Notes under the pieces: model-generated
Told to the model about the DNA's origin: nothing
Seen by the model: only the letters and a program-made list of their open reading frames with translations
The model's database searches: none
Assembly: GCF_018531125.1 (NCBI RefSeq)
Contig: NZ_JAHDSY010000015.1
Reading direction: 5' to 3' (one strand)
DNA length: 22,072 bases
From: Canibacter zhuwentaonis
GTDB taxonomy: Bacteria > Actinomycetota > Actinomycetes > Actinomycetales > Microbacteriaceae
Translations under genes and position numbers: made by a program
Shown: one piece after another, positions 7,224 to 14,441 of the stretch
Layout: the number at the start of each line of letters is the position of its first letter
How positions within the stretch are numbered: the first letter of the stretch is position 1

Positions 7224-8152
7224 GTTGGCTGCAATTCTACCCGCGCGGCGAGCTGCAGGAGCTGCTAACCCCGGCGTTAATTAGGCAGCTGGCGACCAGG
7301 CTGGAGGTTACCCCGACCAAAAAACTCGGCCAAAACTTTGTGCACGATGCGAACACCGTGCGTAAAATCGTGCGACTCTCGCAGGTGCAAGAAAACACGC
7401 GGGTTTTAGAAATCGGCCCGGGCTTAGGCTCGCTCACGCTCGGGCTAACGGCCACTGGCGCGCAGGTGACCGCGGTTGAAATAGACCCGAAACTCGCGGC
7501 GCAGCTGCCGCTTACGGTCGCCGAACTGCAGCCCGCAGCGCGGCTCGAGGTTGTGCATTGCGACGCGCTAAACCTCACAGACCTGCCGCACAGCCCCGAA
7601 ACACTGGTCGCCAATCTGCCATACAATGTGTCGGTGCCGATTCTAATGCACCTGCTGCAAACGTTCGCGAGTATCCGACGGGCGCTCGTGATGGTGCAGT
7701 ATGAGGTCGGGGAGCGGATCGCGGCAGCCCCCAAATCAAAAGCCTATGGCGCGCCGAGCGTAAAAGCCGCATGGTACGGCAACTGGAGCCTTGCCGGAGC
7801 GGTGAGCAGAAATATTTTTTGGCCTGTGCCGGGGGTTGATTCGGTGCTGGTTTCTTTCGCAAAAAATGCGGTAGCGCGTGGCAGCGAGGCAGAGCGCGAG
7901 CTGACTTTCGCGCTAATAGAAGCGGCTTTCGGGCAGCGGCGCAAAATGTTGCGCCAGTCTTTGCGGGCGTTTAGCTACCCGCAAACAGGGCTTGCCGACC
8001 CGTCTATCATATCCTGCGCGACTGAGATTTTTAGCAGCTCACAGCTGATCACTGAGCTCTGCCAGAAGTGCCAGATTGACTCCAGCGCCCGCGCAGAGGA
8101 GCTTTCTGTCGCGGATTTTCACGCTTTAGCGCGTAGCGTGCTAACACGGTAA
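7217..8152 (+). CDS. rsmA: 16S rRNA dimethyladenosine transferase RsmA/KsgA
   Basis: Uses S-adenosylmethionine to dimethylate the two adjacent adenines in the 3'-terminal hairpin of 16S rRNA during 30S assembly; loss usually gives kasugamycin resistance. The 311-aa protein has the N-terminal KKLGQNFVHD motif (35-44), the SAM-binding EIGPGLGSLT (65-74), EID (88-90), and the NLPYN catalytic motif (133-137). The GTG start at 7217 overlaps the tatD stop and is preceded by AAGGTG at 7203-7208. The last 104 bp overlap the convergent end of mntD on the other strand, so no independent terminator fits between them. Confidence 0.95.
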   Translation: MVGWLQFYPRGELQELLTPALIRQLATRLEVTPTKKLGQNFVHDANTVRKIVRLSQVQENTRVLEIGPGLGSLTLGLTATGAQVTAVEIDPKLAAQLPLTVAELQPAARLEVVHCDALNLTDLPHSPETLVANLPYNVSVPILMHLLQTFASIRRALVMVQYEVGERIAAAPKSKAYGAPSVKAAWYGNWSLAGAVSRNIFWPVPGVDSVLVSFAKNAVARGSEAERELTFALIEAAFGQRRKMLRQSLRAFSYPQTGLADPSIISCATEIFSSSQLITELCQKCQIDSSARAEELSVADFHALARSVLTR

Positions 8153-8960
8153 AAAATACCAGGGCGCTAATAAATGCGATGCCGGCGCTTGTTGGCAGGT
8201 GTAAAAAGTAGCTGATTGTAAATCCGCCACCGCTGCACACTGCAGCCACTAGCAGGGTGTATGGCAGCATTTGAGCGGATCTTTTCACCAGCAGCCGGGC
8301 GGTTGCGGCGGGAATTATCATCAGCGCAATAATTAGGATTGAGCCGACGGCGGCAAAAGCCGCTGTGGCGGTGAGTGAAACTAAAATTAGAAACAGGGTG
8401 TTGATTATGTAGCTGTTTTTTATTTTTAGTTTTGCAAATTCAGGGTCAAAAGTGAGCGCGTTTAACTGGGCTCGCAAGAGCGTTACGAACAGCAGGTTGG
8501 TAATTAGCAGTGCGAGCATTAGATAGAGGTGTTTTGGGCCCGCGCAGAGGTGATCCGCTAAACAGAGCTGATCAAATGCGATTAGATTGAGGTCTCCCAG
8601 GAGCACCGTGTGAATGTCGAGGTGGATGTTTCTGGTGTAGGCGGTTACGAGCAGCACGCCGCAGGCGAGCATGGGTGGGAAAATTAGTCCCTGCGCTGTG
8701 CCCGTCGGAATTAGCCCGGTAGCGGTTAGAAGCCCGGTTAAAAGCACTGTTGTGACGGCGGCGAGCGTGGCTGTGAGCAGTAGCAGCGGAGAGCTCAGTG
8801 AGTGGCTCGCCAAGTAGCCGAGCACGATTCCGGGTAAAAGCGAATGGCTGATTGCGTCCACGAGCATCGCGCGCTTGCTTAAAACAAGGTAGATGCCGGG
8901 CACGCTGCAGGTGAGGGTTGTGGTGATTCCGAGCAGCGCGGTTGCGAGGATAAAGCTCAT
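8049..8960 (-). CDS. mntD: Manganese/zinc ABC transporter permease (ABC-3 family), second subunit
   Basis: Integral membrane subunit of a metal importer in the MntCD/ZnuB/TroCD family. The 303-aa product is mostly hydrophobic, with roughly eight membrane segments, and carries the family's early motif KRAMLVDAISHSLLPGIVLG and the later AAFAAVGSILIIALMIIPAATARLL. The ATG at 8960 follows the mntC stop by 3 nt and has an AGAGGG ribosome site inside the end of mntC. The last 30 or so residues are polar (KRENPRQKAPLRGRW) and are encoded antisense to the end of rsmA. This tail is likely a read-out over the neighbouring gene rather than a conserved part. It pairs with the upstream permease to form a heterodimer. 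Confidence 0.88.
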   Translation of the reverse strand: MSFILATALLGITTTLTCSVPGIYLVLSKRAMLVDAISHSLLPGIVLGYLASHSLSSPLLLLTATLAAVTTVLLTGLLTATGLIPTGTAQGLIFPPMLACGVLLVTAYTRNIHLDIHTVLLGDLNLIAFDQLCLADHLCAGPKHLYLMLALLITNLLFVTLLRAQLNALTFDPEFAKLKIKNSYIINTLFLILVSLTATAAFAAVGSILIIALMIIPAATARLLVKRSAQMLPYTLLVAAVCSGGGFTISYFLHLPTSAGIAFISALVFFTVLARYALKRENPRQKAPLRGRWSQSGTSGRAQ

Positions 8961-8963
8961 GGA

Positions 8964-9920
8964 TTAGCCCTCTGCCGCTGGTGAAGTGCTGGTTAGTTGT
9001 ATGGTTGTTGTGCGAGCTGGGCTGGTGTTTCCCGTGCGACTGAGTTTAGCACTTCTTGCGCGGTGCAAAATTGCGCGGTTCAAAATCCCACGTCCGGGCG
9101 CAAACAGCAGCGAAAACACTAGCTCGGCAAACATTAGCAGCACAATTACAGGTCCGGTTGGCGCGTCCCAAACATAAATTGTGATGAGCGACCCTAGCCC
9201 CGCGGTAACAGCCCCGAGCGCAGCGGCCAGACAGGTGACCTGCCAGGCAGTGCGGCACCACTGCCTGGCTGCGGCTGCGGGAATTAAAATAAACGCGATG
9301 ATTAAAATAATTCCAATCGCGCGCATACCGCTAACCGTTATTAGCGCTAGCAGTACAAACAGCAAGGTTTCATAGCCGCGGGTTCTTATGCCGCGGGTTG
9401 TGGCGTAGGAAGCATCAAAACAGAGCAGCTTTAAGGGTCGAAAAAAAACGCACACGAGGGTTATGCTCAGCAGTGCAACACCGCAGTTGAGCGCGGTGTC
9501 GGCCAGGGTGAGTTGCGCGGCATTACCAAAAAGATAGCTGCTAATACCGCCCTTGCCCGCGAATCCGCTCTGCTGAATATAGGCAAAAAGCAGCATTCCG
9601 CCGCTAAAAAAACTCACGATTGTAATTGCCATCGCAGTTTCGATGCCCAGGGGTGAGCGGTTTTTAATAGCGGATGCGCACCGCGTGCCTAGTATTCCAA
9701 AGCAGATTGCGAAAACAGTGAAAAGCGCGATGTTTCTGCCGTTCTCAAAAAGCGCGGTTCCCGCTAAAAACGCGAGCATTGTGCCGGGCAGTGTGGAGTG
9801 GGCAACCACATCGGCGAACATTCCCTGTTGCCTTAGATAAACAAGACTGCCGACGGTCGCCGTTGCCGCCCCGATGGCAACGGTTGCAAACAGAATCGTG
9901 AAATAACCGTGCTCTAACAT
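8964..9920 (-). CDS. mntC: Manganese/zinc ABC transporter permease (ABC-3 family), first subunit
   Basis: Partner permease of mntD. I take the ATG at 9920, giving 318 aa beginning MLEHGYFTILFA. This start lies directly after the ATPase stop (TAG-T-ATG) and immediately before the first membrane segment. The frame is open upstream to 10025, but those 35 residues are a very basic shadow of the ATPase C-terminus. Family motifs include LRQQGMFADVVAHSTLPGTM near the N-terminus and GMRAIGIILIIAFILIPAAAAR in the second half. The C-terminus is a hydrophilic, Ser/Thr/Arg-rich cytoplasmic tail of about 50 residues with no recognised domain. Coupled translation with mntB and mntD is likely. Confidence 0.87.
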   Translation of the reverse strand: MLEHGYFTILFATVAIGAATATVGSLVYLRQQGMFADVVAHSTLPGTMLAFLAGTALFENGRNIALFTVFAICFGILGTRCASAIKNRSPLGIETAMAITIVSFFSGGMLLFAYIQQSGFAGKGGISSYLFGNAAQLTLADTALNCGVALLSITLVCVFFRPLKLLCFDASYATTRGIRTRGYETLLFVLLALITVSGMRAIGIILIIAFILIPAAAARQWCRTAWQVTCLAAALGAVTAGLGSLITIYVWDAPTGPVIVLLMFAELVFSLLFAPGRGILNRAILHRARSAKLSRTGNTSPARTTTIQLTSTSPAAEG

Positions 9921-9921
9921 A

Positions 9922-10671
9922 CTACTGAGACTGTGGTCTTGTCTGTTCGCGATATAGTATCTGCGGCGGGATTCCAAAAACTTTTTCAAGGGCCGCCGCC
10001 GTGAGCGCGTTTTGGGCGGTGTCATAGGTGTGGACCGTTTTGTTTATTAGCGCAAGGTGTGTGAAATAATCGGCGGCGCTCGCTAAATCGTGGTGCACCA
10101 TTACAATTGTTGTGTGCTGTTGCTTGTTATTCTGCCGCAGCACCTCAATAATCTGCGCTCCGGCAATAGCGTCGATGCCCTGTAGGGGCTCGTCGAGCAG
10201 CAGTAGGGGCGGGTTGCTAACCAGCGCGCGGGCTAAAAATATCCGCTGTTTTTGCCCGCCCGAAAGCTCGCCTATTTGCTGGTTTTGAAACTCTTGCGCG
10301 GCAACTTTTGCAATTGCCGCGGTAACTGCCGTGTTGCGTGCAGCGCGTTTTTTTAGGTCGCTGTCACCAACCGCGCCCATTGCGACTATTTCGCGGGCGG
10401 TTGCGGGAAAATCCCAGTATACCGAGTTGTGCTGCGGCACGTAGCCCACCAGCCCGCGCTGCTGCGCAAGCGGTTTGCCGCGATAGTTTACGTTGCCGGA
10501 GCTTGTTTTAACAAGCCCCAGCATCGCTTTTAACAGAGTTGATTTTCCAGCTCCGTTGGGCCCTATAACGCCGGTGAAACTGCCCTCGGGAATGCGCAGA
10601 GTGGCGTTTTTAAGCGCTGTGTGAGAGCCGTAATTTACGGTTATATCTTCGATGCTGAGCACGGGCTGCAA
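9922..10671 (-). CDS. mntB: Manganese/zinc ABC transporter ATP-binding protein
   Basis: Cytoplasmic ATPase that powers the MntCD permeases. The 249-aa protein has an intact Walker A (GPNGAGKST, 37-45), Q-loop (VPQHNSVYW), signature (LSGGQKQR, 136-143), Walker B (LLLLDEP, 156-162) and a switch histidine in MVHHD. TTG at 10671 is the likely start, with a GAGG ribosome site six nt upstream; a GTG three codons further in (10662) is the alternative. It begins 23 bp after the mntA stop and ends 1 nt before mntC, so it belongs to one operon. Confidence 0.92.
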   Translation of the reverse strand: MQPVLSIEDITVNYGSHTALKNATLRIPEGSFTGVIGPNGAGKSTLLKAMLGLVKTSSGNVNYRGKPLAQQRGLVGYVPQHNSVYWDFPATAREIVAMGAVGDSDLKKRAARNTAVTAAIAKVAAQEFQNQQIGELSGGQKQRIFLARALVSNPPLLLLDEPLQGIDAIAGAQIIEVLRQNNKQQHTTIVMVHHDLASAADYFTHLALINKTVHTYDTAQNALTAAALEKVFGIPPQILYREQTRPQSQ

Positions 10672-10694
10672 TTTTTACCTCGCTGGTGTGGCAG

Positions 10695-11657
10695 TTACTG
10701 CGCTGGTGCCAGAGCCTTTGCGATTTCTCTGGCGTTGTGCAGCAGGGCTTTGGTGTAGGTATTGGCGCTGTCATCGGCGCTCAGCGTGTCCGCGTACAGC
10801 TCCTGCTCGTTAATGTGAACGTGCCAGCCTTTCGCGGTCACAGATTCCTGCAGTGATTTAATTGCCTGCGGATTTGCCTGGCTGTCCATAAAAATGGTCG
10901 GGATTTTTTTTGCTGCGATCGTGTCTGCCAGCTCTTTCATCTGCTGCACGCTCAAGCTCGCCTCCGTTGAAATATAGTCGGTTGCCAGCACTTCGAGGTT
11001 GTAGGTGCGCCCGAAATAGTTGAATGCGTCGTGGCCGGTGACTAGCACGCGCGGCGCTGACACCTGCGCGAGCAGCTCCTGCGCTTGCATATGAGCTTGT
11101 ATAATTTCGCCCTGATATTTGGTGGCATTTGCCTTGTAATCTGAGGCGTGTGCCGGGTCGATTTTGGCGATTTTATCCGCTATCGCAGGAATTAGGCTCG
11201 CCCACAGCCGTGGATCATTCCAGATGTGCGGATCATACTGCCCCTCTTCATCTGCGGCTTCGTCTAGCTTAATGAGGTTTTCAACCGGCACGAGCTTGCC
11301 CAGTTCGAGCTGACGCTCGCCGAGCGGGCGGAAAGCCGCTGTCATTTGCGCTTCAAGATTCAGCCCGTTGTGCACAACAAGATCTGAGGCGCGCATTTTC
11401 TCAATGTCTTTGGTTGTGGGCTGGTATGTGTGCGGATCGCCGCCCGGACCAACCAACGTTGTAACGGTAGCGTTTGGCGCAATATTGCTGAGCGCGTCGC
11501 CGATGTAACCGCTTGTTGCAAACAATTTTAGCTGCTGCTCTGACGTGCCCTGCTGTTTTGTTTCGGCAGAGCAGGAGGTGATTGCCGCGACCATGCCGCA
11601 GATTAGGGTGAGCGCGTATAGTTTTTTGCGAGCTTTTTTGGTTTTGAATAACTTCAT
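10695..11657 (-). CDS. mntA: Metal-binding lipoprotein of ABC importer (TroA/ZnuA/MntA family)
   Basis: Surface-tethered binding protein (cluster A-I, PF01297) that hands metal to the MntBCD transporter. The 320-aa precursor has a basic N-terminus and a lipobox ending at C29 (ITSC), so it should be lipidated. Predicted metal ligands by family alignment are H76 (DPHTYQP), H144 (YDPHIWNDP), H209 (VTGHDAFNYF) and D258 (IFMDSQANPQ). The His-His-His-Asp set resembles TroA/ZnuA more than the His-His-Glu-Asp set of PsaA, so the metal cannot be fixed from ligands alone. There is no His-rich loop of the strongly zinc-specific type, and the neighbouring regulator is MntR-like, which favours manganese. 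The ATG at 11657 has no ribosome site; TAGACT six nt upstream suggests a leaderless mRNA. The operator lies immediately upstream. Confidence 0.9.
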   Translation of the reverse strand: MKLFKTKKARKKLYALTLICGMVAAITSCSAETKQQGTSEQQLKLFATSGYIGDALSNIAPNATVTTLVGPGGDPHTYQPTTKDIEKMRASDLVVHNGLNLEAQMTAAFRPLGERQLELGKLVPVENLIKLDEAADEEGQYDPHIWNDPRLWASLIPAIADKIAKIDPAHASDYKANATKYQGEIIQAHMQAQELLAQVSAPRVLVTGHDAFNYFGRTYNLEVLATDYISTEASLSVQQMKELADTIAAKKIPTIFMDSQANPQAIKSLQESVTAKGWHVHINEQELYADTLSADDSANTYTKALLHNAREIAKALAPAQ

Positions 11658-11660
11658 GTT

Positions 11661-11698
11661 TATAGTCTACCCTAAAAATATATTTAGGGTAGACTAAA
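11661..11698 (-). promoter_or_regulatory. Tandem DtxR/MntR-type operator upstream of mntABCD
   Basis: A perfect 14-bp inverted repeat (arms 11663-11676 and 11683-11696) is separated by AATATA. Each half is itself a DtxR-like box: the right one is TTTAGGGTAGACTAAA (11683-11698), differing from the core TTAGGTTAGCCTAA of the classical DtxR box at only two positions. The left one (11661-11676) is its mirror image with one more mismatch. This arrangement suits two dimers of a DtxR-family repressor. The site fills the 46-bp gap between mntR and mntA and ends 3 bp before the mntA start codon, so occupancy should block mntABCD transcription. Binding by the adjacent mntR product is inferred. Confidence 0.85.
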
Positions 11699-11703
11699 GT
11701 TGT

Positions 11704-12375
11704 TTATTTTTTGCCCGAAATCCAGATGTACTCAATAATCTGCGTAGACAGGGTTATTTCACCGTGTACGCCACGCGCGGTGAGGGTCTGAGTGAGCGGA
11801 TCCGCTTTGATAATCTGGAAAATATCGCCGATACTGACGTTGAGCCTAGCCAGATACTGCAGCACCTGCGGGTCTGCGTCGGAGATGCGCTCAACAGTAA
11901 CGCGCCTGCCGCAATCTTGCAGCGTGAGGGGAACGGCGTTGGGAATGTTGATTTTACCGTCTTTGGAGGGGATCGGGTCACCGTGCGGATCGCGCTCGGG
12001 GTTACCCAGCTGGGCTGCTATTCGGTCGATCATCAAATCGCTGCAGGCGTGTTCGAGGTTTTCTGCCTCATCGTGTACCTCATCCCAGCTGTAGCCGAGA
12101 CTTTTTACCAGGTAGGTTTCAATTAGCCGGTGTCGCCGAATCATTTCGAGCGCGGCAAGACGCCCCTTGGAGGTCAGCTTAATTGAGCCGTAGGGGAGCT
12201 TATCAACAAGCTCCGCGAGTACCATTTTTTTCATAGCTTCTGTGACCGTTGCTGAGCGCACCCCGATGTAATCGGCCAGGCGCGAGGTTGTTATCGGGTC
12301 GGGGTTCCACTCACTGAGAGCCCAAATGGCTTTCAAATAGTTCTGAAAACTTGTCGATAGGTCGCTCACTGTCAC
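11704..12375 (-). CDS. mntR: DtxR-family metal-dependent repressor, MntR/SirR type
   Basis: Predicted cytosolic metal sensor that represses metal uptake when metal is plentiful. The 223-aa protein has a winged helix-turn-helix (about residues 25-70), a dimerisation and metal-binding region (about 75-130, including RRHRLIETYL and WDEVHDEAENLEHA), and a C-terminal SH3/FeoA-like domain (about 148-220). E105-x-x-E108-H109 stands where iron-type DtxR has Cys-x-x-Glu-His, which matches manganese-type members. The position of the usual Met10 (DtxR) or Asp8 (MntR) appears to be N12, an unusual ligand. The GTG at 12375 has no Shine-Dalgarno sequence but has TATGCT six nt upstream, suggesting a leaderless message. 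It is divergent from the small-RNA promoter and lies just upstream of mntABCD. Confidence 0.9.
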   Translation of the reverse strand: MTVSDLSTSFQNYLKAIWALSEWNPDPITTSRLADYIGVRSATVTEAMKKMVLAELVDKLPYGSIKLTSKGRLAALEMIRRHRLIETYLVKSLGYSWDEVHDEAENLEHACSDLMIDRIAAQLGNPERDPHGDPIPSKDGKINIPNAVPLTLQDCGRRVTVERISDADPQVLQYLARLNVSIGDIFQIIKADPLTQTLTARGVHGEITLSTQIIEYIWISGKK

Positions 12376-12381
12376 AGTAAT

Positions 12382-12387
12382 AGCATA
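12382..12387 (-). promoter_or_regulatory. -10 box for leaderless mntR mRNA
   Basis: On the minus strand TATGCT is followed by six nt and the GTG start of mntR. TTACCT 18 nt further upstream is a possible -35. No ribosome site is present. Confidence 0.5.
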
Positions 12388-12434
12388 TCCTGGCGCGCGC
12401 GTAAAAGGTAATCGGGCAAAAATCTTGGCGAAAC

Positions 12435-12463
12435 TTGCTTAATGAGTGCGCGGCTACTATAAT
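12435..12463 (+). promoter_or_regulatory. Near-consensus promoter of the small RNA
   Basis: TTGCTT (12435-12440), a 17-bp spacer, and a perfect TATAAT (12458-12463). It points right, away from mntR. The expected start, about 12468-12472, coincides with the first base of the hairpin described next. It is the best sigma-70-like promoter I see in the window. Confidence 0.8.
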
Positions 12464-12471
12464 TATTGTTT

Positions 12472-12556
12472 GCCAGACCGTTGCTAACCCCGGGCGCCAA
12501 CCCTTCGTCGCTTAGAGCGAACTTTCGCCGAGAGGCGTTGCACGGTCTGGCTTTTT
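12472..12556 (+). ncRNA. Predicted structured small RNA, about 85 nt, family unknown
   Basis: The 5' end (GCCAGACCGT, 12472-12481) is perfectly complementary to the 3' end (ACGGTCTGGC, 12542-12551), which is followed by five T. Inside, the helix continues with single-base bulges: GC/GC, AAC/GTT, CC/GG, then GGCG (12493-12496) with CGCC (12526-12529). It is capped by TCGCT-TAG-AGCGA (12508-12520). The result is one long rod whose closing stem doubles as the terminator. A promoter starts it exactly at the first paired base. No open frame of note is inside. It lacks the conserved apical motif of SRP RNA and the C-rich loops of 6C RNA, is too short for 6S or tmRNA, and is not a tRNA. It runs toward the pstB 3' end 21 bp away and would be antisense to any read-through pst mRNA. 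Existence is well supported by sequence logic; function unknown. Confidence 0.72.
12542..12556 (+). terminator. Intrinsic terminator of the small RNA (3' arm and U-tract)
   Basis: ACGGTCTGGC plus TTTTT; the 5' arm is the first ten bases of the RNA itself. On the minus strand the same hairpin is followed by an A-rich stretch without a T-run, so it is not an obvious terminator for pstB. Confidence 0.7.
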
Positions 12557-12577
12557 AATATTCTAGAAGCTTATAGA

Positions 12578-13357
12578 TTACCCGAAACGCCCCGAAACAT
12601 AGTCTTCTGTCGTCTGCTCGGCAGGGTTTGAGAAAATTGTTTTAGTGTCATCGTACTCAACCAGCTTGCCCGGTTTGCCGGTTTCTGCAACGTTAAAAAA
12701 CGCTGTCATATCTGAGACTCGGGAAGCCTGCTGCATATTGTGCGTCACAATTACAATTGTGTAGTCTTTTTTCAGCTGCTCTATCAGATCTTCAATTGCC
12801 AGGGTTGAAATCGGGTCGAGCGCGCTGCACGGTTCATCCATTAGGAGCACAGCCGGAGACACCGCGATTGCCCGCGCAATACAGAGACGCTGCTGTTGCC
12901 CGCCAGAAAGTTCCGAGCCGGGCTTATCCAAGCGGTCTTTAACTTCCTTCCAGAGGTTTGCGCCGGTCAGTGATTTTTCGACAAGCTCCTCCGCCGCGGC
13001 GCGCGATATTTTGCGGTTGTTGAGCTTTACTCCGGCCAATACGTTTTCGCGAATAGACATTGTGGGAAACGGATTGGGACGCTGAAAAACCATCCCGACC
13101 TGACGGCGCACGCGCACCGGATCCACGTTTGGAGCGTATAGCTCTTCGCCATCTAGGAGCACCTCGCCCTCAACGCGCGCGCCATCAATAACCTCGTGCA
13201 TTCTGTTTAGAGTGCGCAAGAAAGTTGATTTACCGCAGCCGGAGGGACCGATAAGCGCGGTCACAGTGCGCGGGGAAATATGCATTGAGACATCCTCCAC
13301 AGCAAGAAAGTTTTTGTAGTAGACGTGCAGATTATTTACTTCGATACGCTTTGACAT
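12578..13357 (-). CDS. pstB: Phosphate ABC transporter ATP-binding protein PstB
   Basis: Cytoplasmic ATPase of the high-affinity phosphate importer. The 259-aa protein is standard length with Walker A GPSGCGKST (37-45), Q-loop FQRPNPFP (91-98), signature LSGGQQQR (150-157), Walker B LLMDEP (171-176) and H-loop VTHNM. The PNPFP stretch is a PstB hallmark. ATG at 13357 is preceded by GGAG. It is the last gene of pstSCAB. No phoU follows; the next element is the oppositely oriented small RNA. Confidence 0.96.
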   Translation of the reverse strand: MSKRIEVNNLHVYYKNFLAVEDVSMHISPRTVTALIGPSGCGKSTFLRTLNRMHEVIDGARVEGEVLLDGEELYAPNVDPVRVRRQVGMVFQRPNPFPTMSIRENVLAGVKLNNRKISRAAAEELVEKSLTGANLWKEVKDRLDKPGSELSGGQQQRLCIARAIAVSPAVLLMDEPCSALDPISTLAIEDLIEQLKKDYTIVIVTHNMQQASRVSDMTAFFNVAETGKPGKLVEYDDTKTIFSNPAEQTTEDYVSGRFG

Positions 13358-13370
13358 AATTACTCCAGAT

Positions 13371-14441
13371 CTATTTTTGCCCGTGCGGGGCGAATCGTTT
13401 AGAAATAACTCGGGCGAGTAGGTTTAGTAGCATTACAATGATAATTAGCGTCAGTGCGCCCGCCCATGCTCTATCAATAAAAGCCGATGCGGGGTTGCCC
13501 TGGTTTGTGTATTGCGTGAACACAAACACCGGGATGGTTTGCATTCTGCCGTGGAAAAGGTTTGGGTTGAGGCTGGCAGTTGTGCCAGCGGTGATGATTA
13601 GGGGAGCGGTTTCGCCGATAATCCGTGCAATGGCGAGCATTATCCCGGTGGTAATCCCCGTTATCGCGGTTGGCAAAACAATCTTCACAATTGTGAGCCA
13701 TTTTGTTACGCCGAGCGCGTATGATGCTTCGCGCAATTCTTTAGGTACCAGCCGTAGCATCTCTTCGCTGGATTTAATTACCACGGGAGCCATTAGTACG
13801 GCGAGTGAAACCGCGCTAGAAATCCCCAAGCGGACACCCGGACCAAACAGTAGCGCAAACAACGCGAACGCGAACAATCCCGCTACAATAGAGGGGATTC
13901 CGATCATTACGTCCACCAGAAAAGTTATTGTTTTGGCGAGCCTGCCACGTCCGTATTCAACAAGGTAAATTGCAGTCATTAGACCGAGTGGCACCGCCAT
14001 TAGGGTGGCGGCTAAGGTGATTAGAAGAGTGCCCACAAGCGCGTGCAGAGCGCCTCCGCCAGAACCGATAATATTGCGCATGGACGTTGTTAGAAACTCT
14101 AAATCAAAACGTGCGCTGCCGAGCTTTATTACCTCTGTGCCTACTGAAATCAGAGGTGCTACAGCAAGCAAAAAAGAGCAGGCGACGAGTCCTGTCATAA
14201 GTCGATTAACGGCCTGCCTGCGCCCTTCAGTGGCAAGCGAAACCGTGAAAATAGCGCTTAAATAGAGCACTGCGGTAACAATTCCCGCCCCGAAAATATT
14301 GAGCGGATCGCCGTTTGCGCTCGCAAGCAACCAGGCACCTGTAATTCCGATAGTCAAACACACGCCGAGCAGTGCGAGCGGTGCTGCGCGGTGCAGTTTT
14401 GCCCCGTAAAGCGTGCTCACTTCTAGTTGTTGTTGCTGCAT
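13371..14441 (-). CDS. pstA: Phosphate ABC transporter permease PstA
   Basis: Integral membrane permease that pairs with PstC. At 356 aa it is longer than enterobacterial PstA (about 296) because two extra hydrophobic segments (about residues 17-70) precede the usual six-helix region, a layout common in actinobacteria. The conserved core includes the permease loop EASYALGVTKWLTIVKIVLPTAITGI that docks to PstB, and the segment GETAPLIITAG. The ATG overlaps the pstC stop (TAATG) and has a GGAG ribosome site, so the two are translationally coupled. Confidence 0.94.
   Translation of the reverse strand: MQQQQLEVSTLYGAKLHRAAPLALLGVCLTIGITGAWLLASANGDPLNIFGAGIVTAVLYLSAIFTVSLATEGRRQAVNRLMTGLVACSFLLAVAPLISVGTEVIKLGSARFDLEFLTTSMRNIIGSGGGALHALVGTLLITLAATLMAVPLGLMTAIYLVEYGRGRLAKTITFLVDVMIGIPSIVAGLFAFALFALLFGPGVRLGISSAVSLAVLMAPVVIKSSEEMLRLVPKELREASYALGVTKWLTIVKIVLPTAITGITTGIMLAIARIIGETAPLIITAGTTASLNPNLFHGRMQTIPVFVFTQYTNQGNPASAFIDRAWAGALTLIIIVMLLNLLARVISKRFAPHGQK

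Noticed and set aside
9921..10025. 35-residue basic N-terminal extension of the mntC permease
   Set aside because: It overlaps the end of mntB in another frame. The ATG at 9920, directly after the mntB stop and before the first membrane helix, is the natural start.
12472..12556. Identity of the small RNA as 4.5S/SRP, 6S, 6C RNA or tRNA
   Set aside because: It has no GGAAGCAG-type SRP apical motif, no pair of C6 loops, too little length for 6S, and no cloverleaf or CCA-like end.
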